Origin: F22 sp963668535
Lineage (GTDB): Bacteria; Bacteroidota; Bacteroidia; Bacteroidales; Bacteroidaceae
DNA: 64,000 nucleotides
Assembly (NCBI GenBank): GCA_963668535.1
Contig: OY764867.1
Location: 2,604,001-2,668,000, forward strand
Reading direction: 5' to 3'
The notes under the pieces were generated by a model. It did not search any database. It saw only the letters and a list, made by a program, of their open reading frames with translations, and had not been told where the DNA came from. The number at the start of each line of letters is the position of its first letter. Within the stretch, counting starts at the first letter, position 1. This document shows, in pieces, positions 18,301 through 25,941 of the stretch. Both the position numbers and the translations under genes were made by a program.

Positions 18301-19983
18301 ATTGACTTCAGCTATCGTTAGCATACTGATAAGATCTTCACGGTAAAGCCCTCTAGGTGCCATGCCAAGTATATACACGATGAAGTATGCATCACTCATG
18401 TGTTCAGGCACATGAGAGAAACGCTGTGCAAACAAACTTTCTGGATATCCTTCTGCATTGTCTATTAGCTGCAATTGATATTGGATAATTTGTTGCATGG
18501 GAGTACTGGCTGGCATAGAATCAATAGTCACATAATCTTCTGCTGTGAAATAGATCAATTGATGCAACATGCTTTGCAACCAAATCGGTTGAGCAGCACA
18601 ATGGTGTTCACCTTCATATTTGTTTACTAATGCTTGAATGACTATAGGATTTATTTCTTTACTATATGCTTCTCCAAAGGATTGGATAATATTTTGGATT
18701 TCTTGATTACTGATTTGTTCGTTTAAGGCTAGTGGATAGACTTTATTCTGTTGTATTAGTGTGGCAATCGCCATTTTGTATTGAGCTTCTAGTGTACAGA
18801 TAAAGTGAGCATCAGGGATATATTCTTGTATAGTATGTAACGAGTCAAAGTCTATGAGTTGTTCCAATCCATCGATAATCAAGATGACCTTTTTATCGCT
18901 CTTCTTAATTATTTCTTGTAGATAGGTTTGTAGTCCTTTGTTAGTCTGTGCTATCTCGTTTGGAATATGAGGGGTGTCTGTCAGCGCACTCATTTGATAA
19001 ATCCACTTACGCCACATAAAATTGACTGAGAAATTTTCCGAGCATAATTCCGCATAATGTGTAAGTACAATGTAATCAGTTTGAGAACTGACCAAATTTT
19101 TATATTGAACCATTAAAGCAGATCGCCCAGTTCCAGCATGTCCTACAAGTACTGTCGGTATACCACTGTCTAATCTGTTATGTATAGCTTGTAATGTGTC
19201 TGTGCGTCCTTGAAAATAGCTTGTGTGCTTTTGTTCAAATTGTGTTTCAAGTTCCAACACGTGATCAAATATATTCCTTTCGTCTATGGAGCTTGTGTTT
19301 CCCAGTTCATGAAGTGTAATTTCACGGATTAAGAAATCCACGATTTGGTCCACGAATGTATTAGGGATTTTGACTTGCTCATCTGCATATTCAGCGTCGT
19401 ACTCAACAACATGTTTCTGCAACATTTGATTGCTCATCATATGTTGAATTCGAGTTTTCAATTGTTGTAATTTCTCTTTAGCAGTAGAATCGTTTTCCGT
19501 ATAATAGGGTAAGTCTTGTATTGAAGTTGTATTGGTAGAAGTTAGATTGCGAAATAGGAATAGAGAACGACGAAGCAATTGTTGATCCATCATAGCACCC
19601 AGAATGATTTCTAGTTCAGTTACACTTGTTGGCATCTGATGTAGTGCCCCCACATGTTGCGCCTCGTTTTCGTCTAATTGTTGTAGTGTATGTTGCCATA
19701 CTTCTGTAGGGGGAACCCAGCCATATCGATCACCTAGTATGCCAATAAAAAATGGGCGAGATTTTCTTATCTCGTCAATACATCTGTTTAAGACGTGATG
19801 ATCTTGTTCAGATTCTGAGTATGCATTAGTATCTACACCCCAACGTAGATCAACAAATTGGACACTAATCCCATGTTTTTTGAGTATATTGTTGACTCTA
19901 GGAGCGACTTGGTACATGAGTGTATCGCGCTCAGTTTGCATATCTCTGAAGGTACTGCTGACGAAAACTTTGATTTGCTTCAT
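15313..19983 (-). CDS. DUF4062/STAND NTPase with helical-repeat C-terminus
   Basis: A giant 1556-residue protein. Residues 1-170 are a DUF4062 domain (IKVFVSSTFRDMQTERDTL, FVDLRWGVD and ILGDRYGWVPP), as at the front of eukaryotic NACHT proteins such as TEP1 and NWD1. A STAND/NACHT-like P-loop NTPase follows: Walker A reads GHAGTGRSA (about 282-290), with Arg where Lys is expected, and Walker B is VILIIDGLEQL (about 367-377). From about 640 to the end the protein is alpha-helical and TPR-like, with clear repeats near 1270-1450 (YKYIQQAAPIFEHLYKENP). The layout N-terminal effector or signalling domain, NTPase switch, sensor repeats is that of STAND immune receptors. No membrane segment is seen. 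First gene of the operon with the AAA+ and RyR genes. Target and output are unknown. Confidence 0.85.
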   Translation of the reverse strand: MKQIKVFVSSTFRDMQTERDTLMYQVAPRVNNILKKHGISVQFVDLRWGVDTNAYSESEQDHHVLNRCIDEIRKSRPFFIGILGDRYGWVPPTEVWQHTLQQLDENEAQHVGALHQMPTSVTELEIILGAMMDQQLLRRSLFLFRNLTSTNTTSIQDLPYYTENDSTAKEKLQQLKTRIQHMMSNQMLQKHVVEYDAEYADEQVKIPNTFVDQIVDFLIREITLHELGNTSSIDERNIFDHVLELETQFEQKHTSYFQGRTDTLQAIHNRLDSGIPTVLVGHAGTGRSALMVQYKNLVSSQTDYIVLTHYAELCSENFSVNFMWRKWIYQMSALTDTPHIPNEIAQTNKGLQTYLQEIIKKSDKKVILIIDGLEQLIDFDSLHTIQEYIPDAHFICTLEAQYKMAIATLIQQNKVYPLALNEQISNQEIQNIIQSFGEAYSKEINPIVIQALVNKYEGEHHCAAQPIWLQSMLHQLIYFTAEDYVTIDSMPASTPMQQIIQYQLQLIDNAEGYPESLFAQRFSHVPEHMSDAYFIVYILGMAPRGLYREDLISMLTIAEVNATLAISNALSWFGDMITEYAYDGRIKLAHSCLIGNVLQQDMRVINKIYQLYLTQIKRNIKEGKTINNLILDAFTDIIVLGQETDFVPALFNLENSDYGRAVDRVYWLIHKNTNHVFTWLNKSLNAYPVITTHIICSLSRKIRHIGEHEIANKLLYAASDVMNTPHFATGVPHDLRINLLVDYAYDCIKYLDIAEQKNDQMAQSIMQIANEVLSCVMEDEERAITSLHTQHRVLSLAYLAGVHNLEKVNKEILTHFLDKSIEVGETLLHKKDFSIIEQHLANISSIYYLDQSYEDVGTIEEYREYAQYLYSNNPSLQIQHEKLASRYHSALLYQFMGATTVSDIMQHFILDELKELQQSHKFIKFDELQAEIELEMAWSPQKTMGIMEVDDDDLQHINGFVRRMHALLVSTEDYVSLWRESSWSIEDRIYMGIWAYIHHYSEIGTYIYKELKQIEESTNHKLPPVDWGLLEIIALYKSPNANIAEKVIHLYDTLKQVKAENKLEAVHHSSTHLLASRFITLFFGLIYPVNKETINDVWKFIGIVLNPHIQNIRDILQQAQQQYQQDSLLYEDTHLNIYAQTEDLALYEDIVRIFERMSNAENENNNHEIYPDIIENLSVIMKHFGTHQLLDKYGYYNTHRLAYEILSTCYEKISQPTESMLYLQKNKEMLYEVCLLHPNNMTLLRDYAIALDHMANWLVQQHNDKETAYKYIQQAAPIFEHLYKENPKQQFDNYLVNQYFKFDLEVECAKDKTSLISIIESIYEVIEQIKRDAEYAYAPTNKIAMLLDTISDAYYKIGDESSMIKTLRQAQELFKSIYLKHPQDGPALRDYLKSSFRMMHYVKDEATLRNYYPIFLKEYNNIIELPAKDMQLRTLMIWLMIQEKVMGLYIHHQVPFWENATEKVKEITEAISTHIFTGNGHILQAWINVLRTTYTPLDKANNIEELSEDAFACYRTVFSMEFNLKKALLDQSIYTWEDLEIDTTQARGIKLGMIQQ

Positions 19984-20214
19984 GGCAAGAATATTATTTG
20001 AATGTGACTTCCGATATAAGTGTCTGCAATATACTCGTTTTTTTTGACATGAATGGTCTCTTTATAAAAAAATGAATTCATAAGAACTTCAAACAGCCCC
20101 CCTTATATTCTTACATTTTGTAAAAATCACCATCTTCCTCGTCCGCTTTCCAATTAATATCGCTACATTTGCATGATAAATAATACAACTCTACCATATT
20201 AGACATACTATTTA
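19984..20214. other. divergent intergenic region, STAND operon / rex operon
   Basis: This 231-bp AT-rich spacer separates the accessory minus-strand operon from the core rex operon. For rex it holds TACATTTG (20164-20171), an exact TAnnTTTG box 43 bp before the start codon. For the STAND operon the best candidate is TATATTGC on the minus strand (20026-20033), which is imperfect. No ORF or Rex-type operator (TTGTGAA, 4 bp, TTCACAA) is visible. Confidence 0.5.
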
Positions 20215-20883
20215 ATGGCCCAAATAAAATCGAATCATTCTAAAATATCAAATAAGATACCGGAACCTTCTCTAAGAAGATTACCGTGGTACTTGTCATG
20301 CTTGAAATTAAGTCTTGCAGATGGTGTTCAATTTATTTCCTCCACTCAGATATCAAAAGAGACAGGGATAGATGCTAGTCAAATAGCTAAAGATATGAGT
20401 TATTTGAACATTTCTGGACGTACTCGTGTGGGGTATGAAGTGGAATCGTTGATTCAGGTATTAGAAGAGTTTCTTGGCTTTTCTGAACAACATAAAGCTT
20501 TCCTGTTTGGAGCTGGTAGTTTGGGACGAGCATTGCTCGGAGATTCTGGGTTAAGTCTTTTTGGGTTAACGATAGTAGGTGCCTTTGATATTGATCCTGC
20601 TGTTATCGGTACTCAAGTTGGTGGTATACCCGTGTATCATTATGATGAATTGGAAGCACGCCTTAAAGAACATAAAGCTCGAATCGGGGTTTTGACAGTT
20701 CCAGTCAGTGAAGCGCAGACAGTTACGGATAAGATGATTAAAGCAGGAATCAAAGCCGTTTGGAACTTTACCCCGTATCGCATTCAAGTACCTCCTAATA
20801 TTGTTGTGCAAAATACATCGTTGTATGCACATTTAGCAGTGATGTTTAATCGATTATCAGCCAATGAGGAAGGAGAAAATTAA
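20215..20883 (+). CDS. rex: redox-sensing transcriptional repressor Rex
   Basis: Rex represses fermentative and respiratory genes when the NADH/NAD+ ratio is low. This 222-residue copy has the N-terminal winged helix at about 18-80 (PSLRRLPWYLSCLKL and KETGIDASQIAKDMSYL) and a Rossmann domain with FGAGSLG, in which the GxGxxG glycines are Gly99, Gly101 and Gly104. It ends with a C-terminal swap helix (YAHLAVMFNRLSA). It heads a tight plus-strand operon with the FAH hydrolase, ispF, mnmA, subtilase and xseA genes. A TACATTTG promoter box lies at 20164. The family assignment is firm; its target genes are not visible here. Confidence 0.95.
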   Translation: MAQIKSNHSKISNKIPEPSLRRLPWYLSCLKLSLADGVQFISSTQISKETGIDASQIAKDMSYLNISGRTRVGYEVESLIQVLEEFLGFSEQHKAFLFGAGSLGRALLGDSGLSLFGLTIVGAFDIDPAVIGTQVGGIPVYHYDELEARLKEHKARIGVLTVPVSEAQTVTDKMIKAGIKAVWNFTPYRIQVPPNIVVQNTSLYAHLAVMFNRLSANEEGEN

Positions 20884-20892
20884 AAAAGGAAT

Positions 20893-21489
20893 ATGAAAAT
20901 AATTTGTGTAGCAAATAACTATGGGCAAGTTGATTCTGAGAATCAATGCCCGATGATATATATGAAGCCCGATTCAACTTTGTTGAAAGACGGGCGTCCT
21001 TTTTTTATTCCTAGTTGTACCGGAACGGTCGGCTATGGGGTAGAATTAGTCGTTAAAATAAGCCGTTTAGGTAAGTGTATTGCTGAACGTTTTGCTCATC
21101 GTTATTATGATATGGTAACTGTTGGTGTAGGGCTGACTGCTTTAGATCTTTTTGAAGAAGCTAAAAGTCAAGGACAACCATGGACGATTTCCAAAGCATT
21201 TGATGGTAGTGCCGTTATAGGTCAATGGGTAAACCTTCAAGAATTGACAGATACAAAGAATATTCCTTTTCGCTTAGAAGTGGATGGACAACCAGTGCAA
21301 GGAGGGCAATCAGCTGATATGTTGCATACTGTCGATCAAGTTATCGCTTATATTAGCCAGTTTATGACCTTGAAAATTGGTGATATAATCTTTATGGGGG
21401 CTCCTGTATCAGGAGGAAAATTGGCTATTGATCAGCATATGACAGGTTGGTTAGATAATCAGCGTTTATTAGATTTCAAGATAAAATAG
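20893..21489 (+). CDS. fumarylacetoacetate hydrolase (FAH) family protein
   Basis: A 198-residue member of the FAH family (YcgM/FAHD1 type), metal-dependent hydrolases or decarboxylases of acylpyruvate-like compounds. Visible features are a conserved VGYGVELVVKI segment where the metal-ligand Glu lies, a central VGVGLTALDL followed by TISKAFDGSAVIG, and a C-terminal IGDIIFMGAPVSGG that matches the family's TGTPxGVG-like region. The substrate cannot be told. It lies 9 bp after rex and 4 bp before ispF, so it is co-transcribed with them. Confidence 0.85.
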   Translation: MKIICVANNYGQVDSENQCPMIYMKPDSTLLKDGRPFFIPSCTGTVGYGVELVVKISRLGKCIAERFAHRYYDMVTVGVGLTALDLFEEAKSQGQPWTISKAFDGSAVIGQWVNLQELTDTKNIPFRLEVDGQPVQGGQSADMLHTVDQVIAYISQFMTLKIGDIIFMGAPVSGGKLAIDQHMTGWLDNQRLLDFKIK

Positions 21490-21493
21490 CATC

Positions 21494-21970
21494 ATGAATA
21501 TACGTGTAGGAATGGGCTTTGATGTCCATAAGTTGGTCGAAGGGCGTGAACTGTGGCTTGGAGGGATCAAAATTGATCACACTCTAGGCTTACTAGGACA
21601 TAGCGATGCAGATGTCTTAATTCATGCCTTGTGCGATGCATTATTGGGAGCAGCCAATATGAGAGATATTGGTTATCATTTCCCAGATACGGCTAATGAA
21701 TATGAAAATATCGATAGTAAAATTTTATTGGCTAGAACCATAGAACTGATATCCACCAAAGGATATAGAGTAGGGAATGTCGATTGTACTATATGTGCTG
21801 AACGCCCCAAATTGAAATCACACATCCCTATGATGTGTGCAACCTTGGCACAAGTGATGGGAGTTGATATTGACGATGTAAGTATCAAAGCCACTACAAC
21901 AGAGAAATTAGGCTTTACTGGTCGGCAAGAAGGTATTAGCGCTTATGCAACAGTGCTTATCGAAAAATAA
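21494..21970 (+). CDS. ispF: 2-C-methyl-D-erythritol 2,4-cyclodiphosphate synthase
   Basis: IspF converts CDP-methylerythritol 2-phosphate to the 2,4-cyclodiphosphate with release of CMP in the MEP isoprenoid pathway. The 158-residue protein shows the zinc ligands FDVH (Asp10, His12), GLLGHSDADVLIHALCDALLGA with His36 onward, the DIGYHFPDT loop and the C-terminal TTTEKLGFTGRQEG substrate motif. Length is standard for the trimeric enzyme. No ispD or other MEP gene is adjacent; it is embedded in the rex operon. Confidence 0.97.
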   Translation: MNIRVGMGFDVHKLVEGRELWLGGIKIDHTLGLLGHSDADVLIHALCDALLGAANMRDIGYHFPDTANEYENIDSKILLARTIELISTKGYRVGNVDCTICAERPKLKSHIPMMCATLAQVMGVDIDDVSIKATTTEKLGFTGRQEGISAYATVLIEK

Positions 21971-21980
21971 GAGCTAGAGT

Positions 21981-23114
21981 ATGCAAGAAGTAAAATTAAA
22001 TTCCAAGAAGGTTCTTTTAGGATATAGTGGTGGCATTGATAGTACTGCGGCAACTTTAATGCTGCGTGCTCAGGGTTATGAAGTCATAGGTGTTACTATG
22101 AAAGTATGGGATAGTCCTGCAAATGATGAGGCTATTCAAGAGGCTATTGATATGGCCAAGAAACTGCAACTGGAACACCATGTTGTCGATTTAAGAGGCC
22201 CATTTCGTGAGCAAATTGTGCAATATTTTATCGATGAATATAAGTTGGGACGTACTCCCAATCCTTGTGTTATGTGCAATCCATTGTTTAAATTCCATAT
22301 CCTGATGGACTGGGCCGATAAATTGGGATGTGCCTATGTGGCTACAGGCCATTATGGACATATCATACAATACAATCAACGATACTATATAGAAGTTGGC
22401 GAAGATGCACTAAAAGATCAATCTTATTTTTTATGGCGATTAAGTCAAAAGCAATTGAGTCGTATACTTTTTCCACTAGCAGATTATACTAAACCACAAG
22501 TTCGTGCTTATTTAGAAGAACAAGGGTATGGTGTGAAAGCCAAAGGAGGTGAGAGTATGGAAGTTTGCTTTATACAAGGAGATTATCGTGAATTTTTGGA
22601 AGCACAAGCACCCGAATTGGCCGAAGAAATGCCTGATGGGTTATTTGTAGATAGCAAAGGGCGCACAATAGGCACACATAAAGGAGCATACAAATATACA
22701 GTAGGTCAGCGCAAAGGATTAGATATTGCCTTAGGTTATCCTGCTTATGTCTTAAAAATCAATGCTCAGCGCAATACCGTTATGCTTGGTCATGCAGATG
22801 AACTAAAAGCTCATTATATGATTATTCACGATCTTCAAGTTGCCCATGTGGAGGAATTGAAGCAAGCTTCTCAAGATAGAGCCTTGACGGTACGTATCCG
22901 CTATCGCAGTAAACCTATTCCATGTGAGCTACGTGCCATGTCGGATGGTCGTTATATTGTACATTTTCTTGAAGAAGCATCTGCTATTACACCAGGGCAG
23001 TCGGCAGTGTTTTATATAAACAAACGCATGTTGGGTGGTGCATTTATTGATGAACAAAAAGGAGTACAATATCTAGGAGATACCTATTTTTTGTCGAATA
23101 AAAAGGAAGACTAA
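21981..23114 (+). CDS. mnmA: tRNA-specific 2-thiouridylase MnmA (copy 1)
   Basis: MnmA adenylates and thiolates U34 of tRNA Lys, Glu and Gln to 2-thiouridine. The PP-loop is SGGIDS (16-21). The catalytic and relay cysteines are Cys99 in NPCVMCNP and Cys196 in MEVCFIQG. KDQSYFL and VGQRKGLDIA are also diagnostic. At 377 residues it is of usual length. A second copy lies at 30666-31751, as in several Bacteroidota genomes. It sits 10 bp after ispF; the next gene starts directly after its stop codon. Confidence 0.95.
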   Translation: MQEVKLNSKKVLLGYSGGIDSTAATLMLRAQGYEVIGVTMKVWDSPANDEAIQEAIDMAKKLQLEHHVVDLRGPFREQIVQYFIDEYKLGRTPNPCVMCNPLFKFHILMDWADKLGCAYVATGHYGHIIQYNQRYYIEVGEDALKDQSYFLWRLSQKQLSRILFPLADYTKPQVRAYLEEQGYGVKAKGGESMEVCFIQGDYREFLEAQAPELAEEMPDGLFVDSKGRTIGTHKGAYKYTVGQRKGLDIALGYPAYVLKINAQRNTVMLGHADELKAHYMIIHDLQVAHVEELKQASQDRALTVRIRYRSKPIPCELRAMSDGRYIVHFLEEASAITPGQSAVFYINKRMLGGAFIDEQKGVQYLGDTYFLSNKKED

Positions 23115-24545
23115 TTGAACAAATATACATATTTTACATGGATCGCTTATATCTGTGTAGGGGTCTTTGCCCTTTTCCAGACAGCTGCTGGAGCAAATAT
23201 AGAACAACTTGAATCTCCAGTACGATATCGCGCAGTTTTACGCGATAAAGCGGCCACAATGTTTTCTTTGAATCATCCAGAAGCTTTTTTATCCAAGAAA
23301 GCTTTGCAGAGAAGAGCACAACAAGGTGTACAAGTTGATTCTATTGACCTGCCAGTATGCCATTTGTACATAGATGCTATACATAAACTAGGAGCAGATA
23401 TTATAACTGTAGGTAAATGGGAGAATTTTGTAACGTTTAGCGTACTTAATTCTGATGCGAAAATACGTCAAGGCATAGTTGATTCTATTCGTCATTTACC
23501 TTTCGTACGTGAAGTGCGTGTGGTTTGGAGTCCTCAACCACATTACTTAGTGGAGCACCCAAAATTGGAAGATAGGATACATCTAATTAAGCAGAAACAA
23601 GATAAACGTAAAGAGTTTTATGGTGCTGCCTTCTCGCAGATACATATGTTAGGAATTGATAGTTTGCATGCGGAAGGCTATACAGGCAAAGGGGTTACAA
23701 TAGCTGTGATTGATGCTGGTTTTCATAACGCAGATGTTTTGTCCAGTTTTCAAAAAGCACAAGTATTAGGCACTTATGATTTTGCAACACAAGGAGCTCG
23801 ATGTGTATATGATGCCTCGGAACATGGTATGCAAGTTTGGTCTTGTATGGCGGCCAATTCACCTTACCATATAGTTGGTGCAGCACCAGATGCAAGATAT
23901 TATTTGCTCCGTTCAGAGAATAATGCTAGCGAGCAGCTTGTTGAACAGGATTACTTTTGTACTGCCATTGAATACGCTGATAGTGTAGGAGTACAGTTGA
24001 TCAATTGTTCGTTGGGGTATTATGATTTTGATGTAGAAAAGGACCGATTCAAGCTTCGTGATTTAAATGGTCAGCATGCGCTAATATCTCGTCAGTGTAG
24101 TCATGCTGCATCAAGAGGAATGCTTGTTGTATGTAGTGCAGGAAATTCTGGAAGTAAAAGTTGGAAGAAGATTACCCCTCCAGCAGATGCTTATGATGTA
24201 CTTACAGTTGGTGCAGTAGATAAGATGAAGAAGTTGGCTCATTTTTCTTCCGTTGGAAACACAGCCGATGGACGTATCAAACCTGATATAGTTGCTTTGG
24301 GCGATCATGCAGGATTAGAAGGTGCAGCAGGATGGACGACACATGGTAACGGATCTAGTTATGCTGCCCCAACAGTATGTGGTGGTATTGCTTGTATCTG
24401 GCAAGCCTTTCCACAGCTGACAGTGTACGAGTTGATAGACTTGGTAAAACAAAGCGGAGATAGAAAGAATTATCCCGATAATATATATGGGTATGGAATA
24501 CCTAATCTTTGGTTACTATATAAGAATTACAAAAAAGAGAAATAA
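23115..24545 (+). CDS. S8 family serine peptidase (subtilase), secreted or membrane-anchored
   Basis: A 476-residue subtilase. An N-terminal hydrophobic segment (about residues 5-25) is a signal peptide or anchor. A prodomain-like region of about 160 residues follows. The catalytic triad is Asp200 in VIDAGFH, His237 in SEHGMQVW and Ser415 in GNGSSYAAPT, with the oxyanion Asn in CSAGNSGS. The likely start is TTG at 23115, immediately after the mnmA stop codon, with AAGGAAGA just upstream; no ATG gives the signal peptide. It is close-packed between mnmA and xseA. The substrate is unknown. The catalytic domain is intact, so an active periplasmic or surface protease is expected. Confidence 0.9.
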   Translation: MNKYTYFTWIAYICVGVFALFQTAAGANIEQLESPVRYRAVLRDKAATMFSLNHPEAFLSKKALQRRAQQGVQVDSIDLPVCHLYIDAIHKLGADIITVGKWENFVTFSVLNSDAKIRQGIVDSIRHLPFVREVRVVWSPQPHYLVEHPKLEDRIHLIKQKQDKRKEFYGAAFSQIHMLGIDSLHAEGYTGKGVTIAVIDAGFHNADVLSSFQKAQVLGTYDFATQGARCVYDASEHGMQVWSCMAANSPYHIVGAAPDARYYLLRSENNASEQLVEQDYFCTAIEYADSVGVQLINCSLGYYDFDVEKDRFKLRDLNGQHALISRQCSHAASRGMLVVCSAGNSGSKSWKKITPPADAYDVLTVGAVDKMKKLAHFSSVGNTADGRIKPDIVALGDHAGLEGAAGWTTHGNGSSYAAPTVCGGIACIWQAFPQLTVYELIDLVKQSGDRKNYPDNIYGYGIPNLWLLYKNYKKEK

Positions 24546-24548
24546 GAA

Positions 24549-25937
24549 ATGATTGATGCACAAACAGATGCATGGTCTCTAGAAACACTTGGACAACATA
24601 TCCAAGATGTGTTGCTGCATGGCATGCCCCATAATTATTGGGTGCAGGCAGAGATTGCACGTGTATCACAAAGCAGAGGACATTGTTATCTTGAGTTAGT
24701 GCAACAAGATGTGCGCTCTGGATATACAGTTGCGAAGATGCGTGCCAATATTTGGGCTAGTACATATGCGCAGCTTGCTCCAAAGTTTATTCAAGGAACA
24801 GGTCAACATCTAAGTGCGGGACAGCAAGTGCTTTTGTTTGTACGTGTTACCTTTCATCCACTATATGGTGCTAGTTTGCAAGTTGTAGATATTGATCCGA
24901 CTTATACTCTTGGAGAACAAGCACGTAAACGCATGCTTATTCTAAAACAGCTGCGTGAAGAAGGGGTGGATGATATGAATAAATCTTTGCCATTGCCTTC
25001 GCCTATACAAAAAGTGGCTATTGTTTCGAGCTCCACTGCCGCAGGTTATGGCGACTTTTGCAACCAATTGCATAAGAACAGTCAAGGATATATTTTTTAT
25101 ACTTATTTGTATGAGGCTAGTATGCAAGGTCAGCATACCGAGACATCTATATTGTCTGCATTAGATGCTATTTTAGATAGTGGAATTAATTACGATGTGG
25201 TTGTCATTATTCGCGGTGGAGGAGCCACTTCCGATTTACAAGATTTCGACACTTATATGTTGGCGGCTGCCGTAGCACAGTTTCCTATACCAATTTTAGT
25301 TGGTATAGGGCATGAACGTGATACAACAGTTTTAGACGAAGTGGCTTGTGTTAGTTTGAAAACGCCTACCGCTGTGGCATCTTATCTATTGGATAAGATG
25401 GAAGAATTATATACTCAGTTACTGAATATTGAAACAAGTATCCAACAAATTGTGCGCGATAGACTTGATGACGAAAAACATCGTCTGCAAGACTTCCAAC
25501 ATCGCATTCCACTACTCGTGAAACGTCGTATAGATCAGGAAAAATCAACAATTCAGCAGTATCAACAATTTGTACTAGTCCATGTTCCACAGCGTATTCG
25601 ACAAGAGCATCAGCGTTTATTGCATGTAGAGATGCAGGTGAAGAATGCTCCGATAATGTCTATGCAACGAAAGAAGAATCAACTTGATTTCATAGAACAA
25701 CAGCTGCATTCCATTGTGGTGAATGTCTTGAAGAACCGTCATGACTACTTAGACAGACTTGCCCAAAGAGTGTATGATTGCTCTCCAGATCGTATTTTAG
25801 AAAAGGGATATTCGATGACTTTTGTTGGAGGAAAATTACTTAAATCACATACTGACGTATCAGCGGGTGATCTTTTAGTAACTCGCTTACACAAAGGTGA
25901 AGTCAGAAGTGTGGTACAGGATGAAGATAACGCATAA
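24549..25937 (+). CDS. xseA: exodeoxyribonuclease VII large subunit
   Basis: XseA is the catalytic subunit of exonuclease VII, which degrades single-stranded DNA to oligonucleotides. The 462-residue protein has an N-terminal OB-fold (about 8-110), a catalytic core with AIVSSSTAAGYGDF, VVVIIRGGGATSDL and VGIGHERDTTVLDEVA, and a long coiled-coil (about 280-410) that binds the small subunit. It is the last gene of the rex operon. xseB, often next to xseA, is not present: the following minus-strand gene ends only 4 bp after the stop codon. Confidence 0.95.
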   Translation: MIDAQTDAWSLETLGQHIQDVLLHGMPHNYWVQAEIARVSQSRGHCYLELVQQDVRSGYTVAKMRANIWASTYAQLAPKFIQGTGQHLSAGQQVLLFVRVTFHPLYGASLQVVDIDPTYTLGEQARKRMLILKQLREEGVDDMNKSLPLPSPIQKVAIVSSSTAAGYGDFCNQLHKNSQGYIFYTYLYEASMQGQHTETSILSALDAILDSGINYDVVVIIRGGGATSDLQDFDTYMLAAAVAQFPIPILVGIGHERDTTVLDEVACVSLKTPTAVASYLLDKMEELYTQLLNIETSIQQIVRDRLDDEKHRLQDFQHRIPLLVKRRIDQEKSTIQQYQQFVLVHVPQRIRQEHQRLLHVEMQVKNAPIMSMQRKKNQLDFIEQQLHSIVVNVLKNRHDYLDRLAQRVYDCSPDRILEKGYSMTFVGGKLLKSHTDVSAGDLLVTRLHKGEVRSVVQDEDNA

Positions 25938-25941
25938 TTCT

